DNA of 64,000 nucleotides from Rhodospirillales bacterium (GTDB lineage Bacteria; Pseudomonadota; Alphaproteobacteria; Rhodospirillales; JASLLZ01): NCBI GenBank assembly GCA_030746775.1, contig JASLLZ010000002.1, positions 39,306 to 103,305 of the forward strand, read 5' to 3'. Shown piece by piece: positions 17,288 to 25,073 of this stretch (position 1 is its first letter; each line of letters starts with the position of its first letter). The notes under the pieces were generated by a model. It saw only the letters and a program-made list of their open reading frames with translations, ran no database searches and was not told where the DNA came from. The position numbers and the translations under genes were made by a program.

Positions 17288-18085
17288 TCAGGCCGTGAAG
17301 CGCAAATCCTCTTCGGGGCGCGCCTGATCGGCACCTGGACCAAAGAACAGTCCTTGGTCGTGGCCCCGGTAAATATCTTGGATATATCCTTCGTCGACCT
17401 CGTCCGTAGGTCGGTCCATGACGATCCCGCCACCCGCCAGGCCGACGATGCGGTCGGCGAAGCGCAGTGCGAAATCAACCTGATGGAGGTTGCACACCAC
17501 GGTAATGCCATGCGTCCGGTTGATGTCTTTGAGGAGCGACAGAATGTTAAAGGCGATCAATGGATCCAGACTCGCCACCGGTTCATCGGCGAGCAGCACG
17601 GCGGGCTTCTTGATGATCGCCCGGGCGATTCCGACGCGCTGCTGCTGGCCGCCCGACAGCCGGTCGGCCCGCGTATAGGCCTTGGCCAGGATGCCGACGC
17701 GGTCGAGGCATTCGAGCGCCCACAGCTTGTGCTCCTTGTTGAACAGATAGAGCAACGACGCCATCGTCGCGGTGCGGTCAAGGACGCCGGTCAGGACGTT
17801 GTTGAGGGCGGTCAAGTTGCCGACCAGGTTGAAGTCCTGAAAAATCATGCCAATGCGCCCGCGGACTTGGCGCAGGGAGTCCTTCGCGACACGCCGACCT
17901 TCGAGTTCGACGGTGCCGGTGCTCGGCGTTACCAGGCCGTTGATACAGCGTAGAAGCGTCGTCTTTCCCGAACCGCTGGGGCCTAAGACGACGACGAATT
18001 CGCCCTTGCCGACCTCGAGGGACACGTCGGAAAGGGCCCGCGTTCCGTCCTCGAAGGTCTTACCCAGGTGGGCGATGCTCAGCAT
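17288..18085 (-). CDS. phnC: Phosphonate-type ABC transporter ATP-binding protein
   Basis: The 265-residue ATPase starts MLSIAHLGKTFEDGT. Walker A is GPSGSGKTT (35-43), the signature is LSGGQQQRVGIARA, Walker B is VLLADEPVASLDP, and CNLHQVDFALRFADRIVGL is the His-loop segment characteristic of PhnC. The frame is open further upstream, but there it overlaps the PhnD gene; the ATG at 18085 lies 13 bp after the phnD stop. It energises the fusion permease downstream. Oxyanion substrates of this transporter family include phosphonates, phosphite and phosphate; specificity is not decidable here. Confidence 0.88.
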   Translation of the reverse strand: MLSIAHLGKTFEDGTRALSDVSLEVGKGEFVVVLGPSGSGKTTLLRCINGLVTPSTGTVELEGRRVAKDSLRQVRGRIGMIFQDFNLVGNLTALNNVLTGVLDRTATMASLLYLFNKEHKLWALECLDRVGILAKAYTRADRLSGGQQQRVGIARAIIKKPAVLLADEPVASLDPLIAFNILSLLKDINRTHGITVVCNLHQVDFALRFADRIVGLAGGGIVMDRPTDEVDEGYIQDIYRGHDQGLFFGPGADQARPEEDLRFTA

Positions 18086-18098
18086 GGCCGAGGGATCG

Positions 18099-18980
18099 TC
18101 ACTTTTTCTTCGATTGGCGCAGCAAGCGGTCGACCGCGCGCAGTGTGTCGTAGTCGGAATCCTTGACTTCCACATAGCGCTCCATCTCGCCGCCGTAGCC
18201 GCCGATACGGCCATGCTTGTGGGCCTCCAGCGTGGCGCGCTTGATGGCGTCGCGTACCTCTTGGGGCAACCGCTTGGAATAGGCCAAGGGCGGCGGCGGC
18301 ACGGGAGGTGAGGTGTGGATGATGCGCACCTCGGCCCGCTTGAAGGTGCCGTCGGCAAGGCGGGCGTCGAAATTGCGCGAACTCATGCCGCAAACGTCGG
18401 CGTGTTTGTTGAGCACGGCAAGCAGGCAGGCGTCGTGGCTGCCGGCGTAGACGACCCGTTTGAAGTGTTCGCGATTGGTCGTCGAGAGGCCGACCTTTCT
18501 GAGCTCCACCTGGGGGATGAGATCCCCCGATGTAGAGCCGATGGTGTTGAGGGCCAAAGTCTTGCCACTTACATCTGTGAGGGTCTTGAGGGGACTGTCG
18601 GCCGGGACGACGAAGTGGGCAAAATAGCCGGCCGTAGTGTCACCCTTACGGATGCCGGCGGCAAAAGCTTCGGCATCGGCGATCTCGGCGGCCATGATGT
18701 AAGTCTTGCCGCCGTACCAGGCGATCTCGGCGCGTCCGGCCCGCATGGCCTCGACGGCGGCGTTGTAGTCGGTGATTTTAATGGGCTTGATCTCATAGCC
18801 GGTCAGGTCGCCGATGATCTTGATCAGGTTGACGTAGTCCTTTTCGTCGCCTTTCTCGCTGGCCGGAACGAAGACCATGTTGAGCTTAAGCGCGGCGGCT
18901 TGGGAAGGCGCCGGACTCAAGGACAAACCGGCGGCCAGGGTCACGGCGACGATCAGTATTCTTGCGTATGATTTATTCAT
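18099..18980 (-). CDS. phnD: PhnD-family periplasmic substrate-binding protein
   Basis: The 293-residue protein begins MNKSYARILIVAVTLAAGL and has a Sec signal peptide ending near SQA-AALKL. Body features include KGDEKDYVNLIKIIGDLTG, AEIAWYGGKTYIMAA and TSGDLIPQVELRKVG, as in PhnD/PtxB/TauA-like binding proteins. The ATG at 18980 is preceded by AGAGAG. It would capture the ligand in the periplasm for the PhnC and PhnE-fusion pair. Because the permease carries a second, leaderless PhnD-like domain, the system has two binding domains per cluster, which is unusual. The start lies about 50 bp after the HTH-nucleotidyltransferase gene. Confidence 0.87.
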   Translation of the reverse strand: MNKSYARILIVAVTLAAGLSLSPAPSQAAALKLNMVFVPASEKGDEKDYVNLIKIIGDLTGYEIKPIKITDYNAAVEAMRAGRAEIAWYGGKTYIMAAEIADAEAFAAGIRKGDTTAGYFAHFVVPADSPLKTLTDVSGKTLALNTIGSTSGDLIPQVELRKVGLSTTNREHFKRVVYAGSHDACLLAVLNKHADVCGMSSRNFDARLADGTFKRAEVRIIHTSPPVPPPPLAYSKRLPQEVRDAIKRATLEAHKHGRIGGYGGEMERYVEVKDSDYDTLRAVDRLLRQSKKK

Positions 18981-19027
18981 TGCTTTTCTCTCTTCGTTGC
19001 GTGCCGGTTTTATCCTCCGGCGTCGTG

Positions 19028-20143
19028 TCACTCCTCGAACTCCAAGAGCGCTTTTTCGTAGTCCTCGACGGTGTCGATTTCCTTCCAGCCGCGTTCGATG
19101 ATGACGCAGTGGACGGGAACGCCAAGGTCGGCCATCTCCTGGATCATGTCGGTGAGATAGGCCTTCTCGAAGGTCTCCGCCCTCTGAAACGGCTTGCCCC
19201 AGTAGAGGGCCTTGGCACGATGGAAGTGGCGCTTGAAGATTTCCGCCCCTCTCGGGGTCAGCTTCATCATGCCGATGAACTCGCCGTGGACGTCACGCTT
19301 GTCGGTCAGAATCTTGCCGATATTCACGACGTTGTTGTTGGCGTCGAAGATGACGTTCTCGGCCTCGTCGATGGGGTGCTGCTTGCGCCCGACGTAGGTG
19401 CCCTTCCAGTCAATGTCGACGACGATGGAGATGTCGTGCTCGGAATCGAGCAATCGGCGTACCACGTGGTCTTCGAACAAGATGTCGGAATAGGCGACGA
19501 TGACGTGGCCGTTGATCTCGTCCTCGGCGCAGAAGATAGAATTGAGGATGTTGTTGTTCTCAAAGTTCGGGTTCTCGTGATAGCGGATGCCCTTGTATTT
19601 GATCTTGTCCTTCTTGTAGCCGCGCACCAGGGCGATGTCCTTGGCCCCGCAGGCCTTGTAGACGCTGAGCTGGCGCTGCAACAACGTCTTGCCGCCGAAG
19701 TCGAGCAGGCACTTGGGCTTGTTTTCGGTGTAAGACCTCATTCGGCTGCCCAATCCCGCCGCGATGATGAGAACACGCGTATTGGATGCCATCATGGTCT
19801 CCTTGATCCGCCTTATCTCGGCACCGTTAAGGCCGTAGTCGGCGATGGCGCGCAAAAGCCCGACAATGTCGGGGTTGTCCAGGACAAGCTCCCCGACGTC
19901 CGGCGGAATGGCGTTGCGCGACCGCCCTGCCAGGTCGAAGATGCGTTCGGCGTCGGCCTCCAGGATATCGGCCATGGCCCTGACCAGTTCGGGCCTGGGC
20001 GCGACGCGCTTGTCCTTCTCGATGTCGTTGAGATAGGACGGCGAGACGTCGAGGGCGCGCGCCAGTTCGCGCTGGCCCATTCCCTTTTCAGAACGCAGGC
20101 GGCGAACGTGTCCGCCGAACGTCGTCGTGCCGGGACGCGGCAT
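19028..20143 (-). CDS. XRE-type HTH domain fused to LicC-like nucleotidyltransferase
   Basis: A 371-residue two-domain protein. Residues 10-72 form an XRE/Cro helix-turn-helix (GMGQRELARALDVSPSYLNDIEKDKR at 21-46). Residues 117-371 are a complete nucleotidyltransferase with AAGLGSRMRSYTENKPKCLL (128-147) and VIVAYSDILFEDHV. An internal ATG at about residue 117-118 (MMASN) could in principle also yield a free enzyme. The gene heads the PhnD-PhnC-PhnE-dikinase string and follows a 184-bp gap with inverted repeats at 20250-20280. A moonlighting regulator that senses its own substrate or nucleotide is a natural reading, but unproven. Confidence 0.85.
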   Translation of the reverse strand: MPRPGTTTFGGHVRRLRSEKGMGQRELARALDVSPSYLNDIEKDKRVAPRPELVRAMADILEADAERIFDLAGRSRNAIPPDVGELVLDNPDIVGLLRAIADYGLNGAEIRRIKETMMASNTRVLIIAAGLGSRMRSYTENKPKCLLDFGGKTLLQRQLSVYKACGAKDIALVRGYKKDKIKYKGIRYHENPNFENNNILNSIFCAEDEINGHVIVAYSDILFEDHVVRRLLDSEHDISIVVDIDWKGTYVGRKQHPIDEAENVIFDANNNVVNIGKILTDKRDVHGEFIGMMKLTPRGAEIFKRHFHRAKALYWGKPFQRAETFEKAYLTDMIQEMADLGVPVHCVIIERGWKEIDTVEDYEKALLEFEE

Positions 20144-20249
20144 GGATCAGACCTCCTCATTGGCCGCCGGAGGGCGCCGGCCGTCCGATCCCTCGACGGA
20201 GGACAAGGTGGAGCGATGCGTGCGCAAGTGAGCCATGGGCCGCCATAAG

Positions 20250-20280
20250 TGTTTACGTGTTCGCAAACAAGTTAACACGT
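20250..20280. promoter_or_regulatory. Overlapping inverted repeats upstream of the HTH-nucleotidyltransferase gene
   Basis: In the 184-bp gap before the fusion gene, ACGTGTT (20255-20261) and AACACGT (20274-20280) form a perfect 7-bp inverted repeat with a 12-bp spacer, and TGTTT (20250-20254) pairs with AAACA (20265-20269). The local sequence is AT-richer than its surroundings. This is the expected appearance of an operator for an XRE-type repressor. Binding by the adjacent fusion protein is inferred. No convincing -35/-10 pair was recognised beside it. Confidence 0.5.
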
Positions 20281-20327
20281 ATGAGTGCGTCCAGACAAGT
20301 AAATTTTTTCCGGCGCGGTCAAAGGAC

Positions 20328-22115
20328 TCAGGAGAACTGGCTTTCGTGAAGTTCCGAAAATCGTCCTTTTCTCGCCACAAGTTCGTCGAAGGAGCCCGAT
20401 TCCACGACCTGGCCCCCTTCCATGACGAAGATGGTGTCGGCCTTGCGCACGGTGGCCAGGCGATGGGCGACGACGATGATGGTCAGCCGGTGGGAGATCG
20501 ATCCGAGGGCCTCTTGGATCAGGGTCTCGGACTCGTTGTCGAGCGCGCTGGTCGCTTCGTCGAGAAGCAACAGCTGGGGATTGCCGATCAACGCCCGGGC
20601 CAGGGCCAGGCGCTGCTTCTGTCCGCCCGAAAGCCTGACCCCGCCTTCGCCCAACACCGTATCCAGGCCGTCGGGCAACGCCTCAATAATGTCGCCGAGA
20701 CGGGTCAACTCCACGACCTGATCGATGTCCGCCTCGGTGACTTCCGGATGGGCGAAGACGAGGTTGTTGCGCACCGTGTCGTTGAAGATGATCACGTCTT
20801 GGGTGACGTAGCCGATACGCTTGCGCCACGACAACAGGTCGATCCGCCTGAGATCGACGCCATCGATTTCGATGCGCCCGGCATCGGGGATCCGCAGCCC
20901 GGCGATCAGGTCGATCACCGATGACTTGCCGGCGCCCGAGCGGCCGACGATGGCAATCGTGTTGTTACGCGGTATAGGCATGGTAACCGCCGATACCGCC
21001 CCCATGGTCTCGTTTTCGTAGTGGAAGGTGACGTCATGCAGTTCCACGCCGTGCTCCAGCGCCTCGAAGGGCTTGCCGCCGACGCCGCGTTCCTCAGTCT
21101 GTTCGCGGGCTGCCGCGATGGCGGCGTCGACCACGGGCAATGTCGCCGCGTAGCCTGCGTATCCTTGGTAATACTGCTGCAACTGGATGAGCCGTGGCAC
21201 CATGCGCGCCATGATGATGAGGAACGTGAAAAGCACCGCGGTCGGGACCCCGAGTCCTTGGCGGGAAACGGCAATGATACCGGCAAGGATGGCGACCGCC
21301 AGGGTTTGGACCAGGAAAAAAGTGAAGACGCGGATCACTTCTGAAGAGAGAGAAGTATTGACGGCGGTCCGATTGAGCTCCCCCAAGCGCTCGATCACCC
21401 GCTGTTCGGAGCCGGTGACGCGTATCAGCCGCGCACCCTTCAAATAGTCGACGATATGAACACCATAATTCCGATTGGCCTTGATAATCGCGTCGCCAAT
21501 GTTTCTGGATCGTGCGTGCAGAGGCCGGATCATCCAGCCCACCAGTGCCGCCAGGGCAATGGTCAGCGCCAGAAGTCGCCACGACAGCAATGAACTGATG
21601 ACCGCGAATATGGCGATGTGAATGATCGTGGCGACGACCATCACCTGGAGGATCAGTCCGGCGGCGCTGCGGTGACATTCGACCAGGAGCTTGTTGACCA
21701 CATCGCCCGACGACTGCCCCGACAGGTGGTGCCAGCGCGAAAGGAACAAGTTTTCGCCAAGCGCCTTGCGTAGCGCTTCCATGTGGCCATGCCGGGCCCG
21801 TTCGAGCATCCGGTCCTTGGCGAACGTGATGGCGAACGACCCGCCCACCAGCACGACGATTAACGCAAGCATGGTGAACAGGTTCATGGGAAGGTGAACG
21901 GTATCCAATACCGTCTTGAGAATAACACCGCCCTTGCCCAGCTCCTTGCCTCCGCCGTCCAGGGTTTCCAGCAAGGGAATGAACAAGGTAAGTCCCAGAC
22001 CCTCGCAAAGTCCCGCCGTGACGGTCACCGCCAAGGCGAGCCAAGTCCCCGGAAGCCGGCCCAAGGTGGACAGGAACTTGGTTCGCGGTTCGAGGACCGT
22101 CCCCGTTTTGGTCAT
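20328..22115 (-). CDS. ABC transporter, fused membrane and ATPase domains (lipid/oligosaccharide flippase type)
   Basis: The protein has about 595 residues: an N-terminal six-helix membrane domain (roughly 20-310) and a C-terminal ATPase with GRSGAGKSS (Walker A), DVIIFNDTVRNNL (Q-loop region TQD), LSGGQKQRLALARAL (signature) and LLLLDEATSALD (Walker B). This is the MsbA/PglK half-transporter layout, forming a homodimer. In a glycan locus such a protein most likely flips a lipid-linked saccharide or lipid across the inner membrane. The ATG at 22115 was chosen; a TTG at 22181 is possible. No clear Shine-Dalgarno was seen. Confidence 0.88.
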   Translation of the reverse strand: MTKTGTVLEPRTKFLSTLGRLPGTWLALAVTVTAGLCEGLGLTLFIPLLETLDGGGKELGKGGVILKTVLDTVHLPMNLFTMLALIVVLVGGSFAITFAKDRMLERARHGHMEALRKALGENLFLSRWHHLSGQSSGDVVNKLLVECHRSAAGLILQVMVVATIIHIAIFAVISSLLSWRLLALTIALAALVGWMIRPLHARSRNIGDAIIKANRNYGVHIVDYLKGARLIRVTGSEQRVIERLGELNRTAVNTSLSSEVIRVFTFFLVQTLAVAILAGIIAVSRQGLGVPTAVLFTFLIIMARMVPRLIQLQQYYQGYAGYAATLPVVDAAIAAAREQTEERGVGGKPFEALEHGVELHDVTFHYENETMGAVSAVTMPIPRNNTIAIVGRSGAGKSSVIDLIAGLRIPDAGRIEIDGVDLRRIDLLSWRKRIGYVTQDVIIFNDTVRNNLVFAHPEVTEADIDQVVELTRLGDIIEALPDGLDTVLGEGGVRLSGGQKQRLALARALIGNPQLLLLDEATSALDNESETLIQEALGSISHRLTIIVVAHRLATVRKADTIFVMEGGQVVESGSFDELVARKGRFSELHESQFS

Positions 22116-22236
22116 CGGGACAAGTATCCGTTTGCGAGAGGCGTGGAATGACGGGTCAGTGGGGTCAAAAGCAACACCCAATGACCGGCGACGGCGAGGC
22201 CGAAAAGGATAGGTCTTTCATCGGAGCCGCGGCGCT

Positions 22237-23040
22237 TCAAAGGGTATCCACATCGTAGGTGGGCTCGTTGTATTGGTGGTGGTCGAAATCATGAAACGTG
22301 AAAATCTTCTCGTTCCAGACTTGCCGGCGTTCGGCGAACAGTCCGTACGGTTTGGCGAATTTTTTCTTCGGGTGGGCATCGTTGAACTCCTTGATCGCCT
22401 TCAGTTCCCCGATGAATTCATTGGTACCCAGGATATCGTCGAAAACGCAGAAAACCCTGGGCAGGTAATTCTCCGCATCACGGAAGAGTTCGAAAGAATC
22501 CCTGGTCGATGAATAGTAATCGAGATCAAAAAACACAGCCCCGATCGGGGCGGCGTCCGGATAAACATCAAAAAAAGTCTTGCTAGTTTCTTTTACATCG
22601 CCAAGTACGAGTTTCGTGTGTTTTAGTTCTTTCTTTAAACTGTCCGGATTCATCTCATAGCCGCCCTCCCACCATTTGAAAGGCATATCCTGATAATCCT
22701 CCGGTTTCGGCAGCCCCTCCTCTAAACCGAACCCGAATACGTCGAAATCCAAATCGAACTCGCGTTTGATGTTATCGATATGTTTTTCGATGCTCCTAAG
22801 TCCTTGGCCCTTGGCCACGCCGAGTTCGACAATGCTGATCCTCGAATGATTGAGGCTTTTGGCCAGCATGGCGGCCTTGTAGATGCAGTAGCCGTACTCG
22901 GGTCTCTCGACCTCGTTGAAAACGGTTCGGTAGTAGTAGTGGGAACGGGAGTATTTGTTCCTCAACCTTCGCAACCCCCGGAAAAGAGCCACTCTCAGGG
23001 GGTAGGGATAGGCGAGGATGTCCTTAAGCAGACGAACCAC
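22237..23040 (-). CDS. TylF/macrocin-O-methyltransferase-like protein
   Basis: The 267-residue protein has ISIVELGVAKGQGLRSIEKHI (SAM-binding strand and loop), VFGFGLEEGLPKPEDYQ, GAVFFDLDYYSSTRDSFELF and RVFCVFDDILG. The acidic DLDYYSS and DDI elements resemble metal-dependent sugar O-methyltransferases of the TylF/MycF type. The start is GTG at 23040 with GGGAG seven bases upstream. The gene is visibly richer in A/T and lysine/tyrosine codons than its neighbours, which suggests separate acquisition. Likely role: O-methylation of a sugar in the surface glycan. Confidence 0.65.
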   Translation of the reverse strand: MVRLLKDILAYPYPLRVALFRGLRRLRNKYSRSHYYYRTVFNEVERPEYGYCIYKAAMLAKSLNHSRISIVELGVAKGQGLRSIEKHIDNIKREFDLDFDVFGFGLEEGLPKPEDYQDMPFKWWEGGYEMNPDSLKKELKHTKLVLGDVKETSKTFFDVYPDAAPIGAVFFDLDYYSSTRDSFELFRDAENYLPRVFCVFDDILGTNEFIGELKAIKEFNDAHPKKKFAKPYGLFAERRQVWNEKIFTFHDFDHHQYNEPTYDVDTL

Positions 23041-23114
23041 TATTCACTCCCAAGACGTTGAGACAATTATCGACGGGGCGGCGAGCCGAATTCGGATAGA
23101 GGCATGGACGGAAA

Positions 23115-25073
23115 TCAAGAGGCCGAGGATCCGACAAGACCGCTTGGCGATGTTTGGCCCTCGCCGCCATGGGCGCCTTCCCCGGCAGCCAAATCTCCCG
23201 GCAGGCCTTCTTCCATGACCTCCCAGAAACGCTGGCACGGATTGGGGATTTCATCGCGTGCACAGAGGTCGTTGAGCGCCCGGTCGCCACTCACGGAGCG
23301 GCCCTCTTCGAGCGCCGGCCCCAATTGGGCCAGGTCGGTGAGCACGTCCAGGTGGCGGTAGTAACCGGGATCCATGGATGTGGGCGGTATCCAGAACCCG
23401 AAATATCGCTTGTCCGCCGCAAGGGCCTCGGCCATGGCGCCGGAATGCACCGGGCCGATGACGAATTCCGCCGCTGGCAGAAGTTCTCTCAACGGCCGAT
23501 ACTTGATGATTTCGCAATCGATTCCAAAATAAGCGGCGATCGCGTCGTAGTATTCCTTGCGCGGCGGGCCAGGGTGAACCTTGAAGATCGCGTCCTTGTC
23601 GCCCTTTGTCTTCAGGAGTCGCATGACGGTTACAAAATAGGAATACTTGGTCGCGTTGACGGCGCCGAGGTCGAGCCCGAGGGCGCTATGTTCGATAACG
23701 AGGACGCGACCCACCTTCCCCGTCGGGGGTGGCGGGCTTGCTCGGCGGTAGGCCTCGCCGAGAGGATAGCCGACGCGAACGCGCTGGCACACGGCTCCGA
23801 TGGCGTTCAACCACTCGTCGTTGGTGTTGCCCCAACTTAGTTGCCGGCTGACCAGGGGTGGGCACCTGGGGTCGCCACCCAAGGCATCGACCTTGAGCCG
23901 TTCCGGTACGTAGGGGCTGTGCCAGATGTAATCCACGGGGATGCCGTTTTCATGGGCCAGCTCGACATATGTCCGGTAGGGAGGATTCTTGACGCCGTCG
24001 ACGACGAGACGGGACGGGGAAAAGACCCTCAACACCCGCTCGGCCTTTTTCACTTCCCTGGCCAGGGCGAACAAGGTGTCTTCGTTCAAGAAGCATTTTC
24101 GGGCATAGCGGCGCGCCAGTTCCTCGACCAGCGGCGCCGGCTTCATCCACGCCCCCTCCAGGGTCGCAATTATGTCCCTGACGGCCTTTTTTTCCGTCGC
24201 CGTCAGACGACAAGGTAGCGTGGCGATCAAGAGCGCACCCTTTTTAATGCACGACCACACGAAGCTAGGTTTCTTGGACTGGTTTGCCGACAAGAGGACG
24301 GGGCGAACGGCGCCCCCGGCATAGGATTCCATGAGGGGCACGGACAGTGACGTGTTGAGCATGATCAACACGTTGCGCCGGCGCCGAGAAAGACCATGGA
24401 CGACGCGGCTGTAGGCGTGGAAAATGCCGCCGAACACCATCACCAGGGCTCGTCTCGACAGCCCGCTTCCGCTCCCTTCGGTCGGGGCGTTGAAGTCTTC
24501 CGCCACCATGGGAAGGCCGGGGTCGTTGGCGTCTACCGGGTCGCTTCGGTCGCGGACCGTCACGCCCTGGCCATCCGCCACCGTCAAGGCGATGAAACGC
24601 CGGCTTTCCGCGTCCAAGGTGTTGGATTCGGCGCGGAAGTCGAAAAAAACCAGTTCCTTGGGGCAAAACGTCTCGATCAACGCGCTCAGCGCCCGTTCCA
24701 TGCGCACCCCGGCCGCCAGAACCCGCACCGTGACGAACTGCTTGCCGAGCGATGCGCCGCGAAAGAGAGTCGCATCGCGGCCGTCCACGTAGACCCATTC
24801 ATTGGCCCGAATACGAAGGTCGGTGTGCAGGGTATCGGAACCTTGCCATGCAAGGATGCCCCACTCGGCGGGAATGCAGTGCCATCCCTCGGCCGCCGCC
24901 TTTTGCCATAGCAGCCAGTCGGATGAGACGATGAGCGTGTCGGTGTCGCCACGGTCCAGTTGCGCCAGGTGCCTCTCATGGGTGACCAGGGCCAGGCGGA
25001 CGTAACGGTCCTTCAACCCGTCGCGGGCCGCCTCGACGGCGATCGGTTGGCGGTGCGCCGGCGCTTCGTTCAC
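23115..25073 (-). CDS. Large GT-B-like surface polysaccharide protein
   Basis: The 652-residue protein has no signal peptide. The N-terminal third has VYVDGRDATLF and ELVFFDFRAESN; the centre has RVLRVFSPSRLVVDGVKNPPYRTYVELAHENGIPV (family-like spacing of a GT-B first domain); the C-terminal domain has VIEHSALG, DAIFKVHPGPPRKEYY and FVIGPVHSGAMAEALAADKRYFGF. The KVHPGP and GPVHSGAMAEAL segments match the nucleotide-sugar region of CDP-glycerol/sialyltransferase-like GT-B proteins. Probably a glycosyltransferase. It starts at an ATG overlapping the AMP-ligase stop by 4 bp, tying it to the acyl module. Confidence 0.55.
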   Translation of the reverse strand: MNEAPAHRQPIAVEAARDGLKDRYVRLALVTHERHLAQLDRGDTDTLIVSSDWLLWQKAAAEGWHCIPAEWGILAWQGSDTLHTDLRIRANEWVYVDGRDATLFRGASLGKQFVTVRVLAAGVRMERALSALIETFCPKELVFFDFRAESNTLDAESRRFIALTVADGQGVTVRDRSDPVDANDPGLPMVAEDFNAPTEGSGSGLSRRALVMVFGGIFHAYSRVVHGLSRRRRNVLIMLNTSLSVPLMESYAGGAVRPVLLSANQSKKPSFVWSCIKKGALLIATLPCRLTATEKKAVRDIIATLEGAWMKPAPLVEELARRYARKCFLNEDTLFALAREVKKAERVLRVFSPSRLVVDGVKNPPYRTYVELAHENGIPVDYIWHSPYVPERLKVDALGGDPRCPPLVSRQLSWGNTNDEWLNAIGAVCQRVRVGYPLGEAYRRASPPPPTGKVGRVLVIEHSALGLDLGAVNATKYSYFVTVMRLLKTKGDKDAIFKVHPGPPRKEYYDAIAAYFGIDCEIIKYRPLRELLPAAEFVIGPVHSGAMAEALAADKRYFGFWIPPTSMDPGYYRHLDVLTDLAQLGPALEEGRSVSGDRALNDLCARDEIPNPCQRFWEVMEEGLPGDLAAGEGAHGGEGQTSPSGLVGSSAS

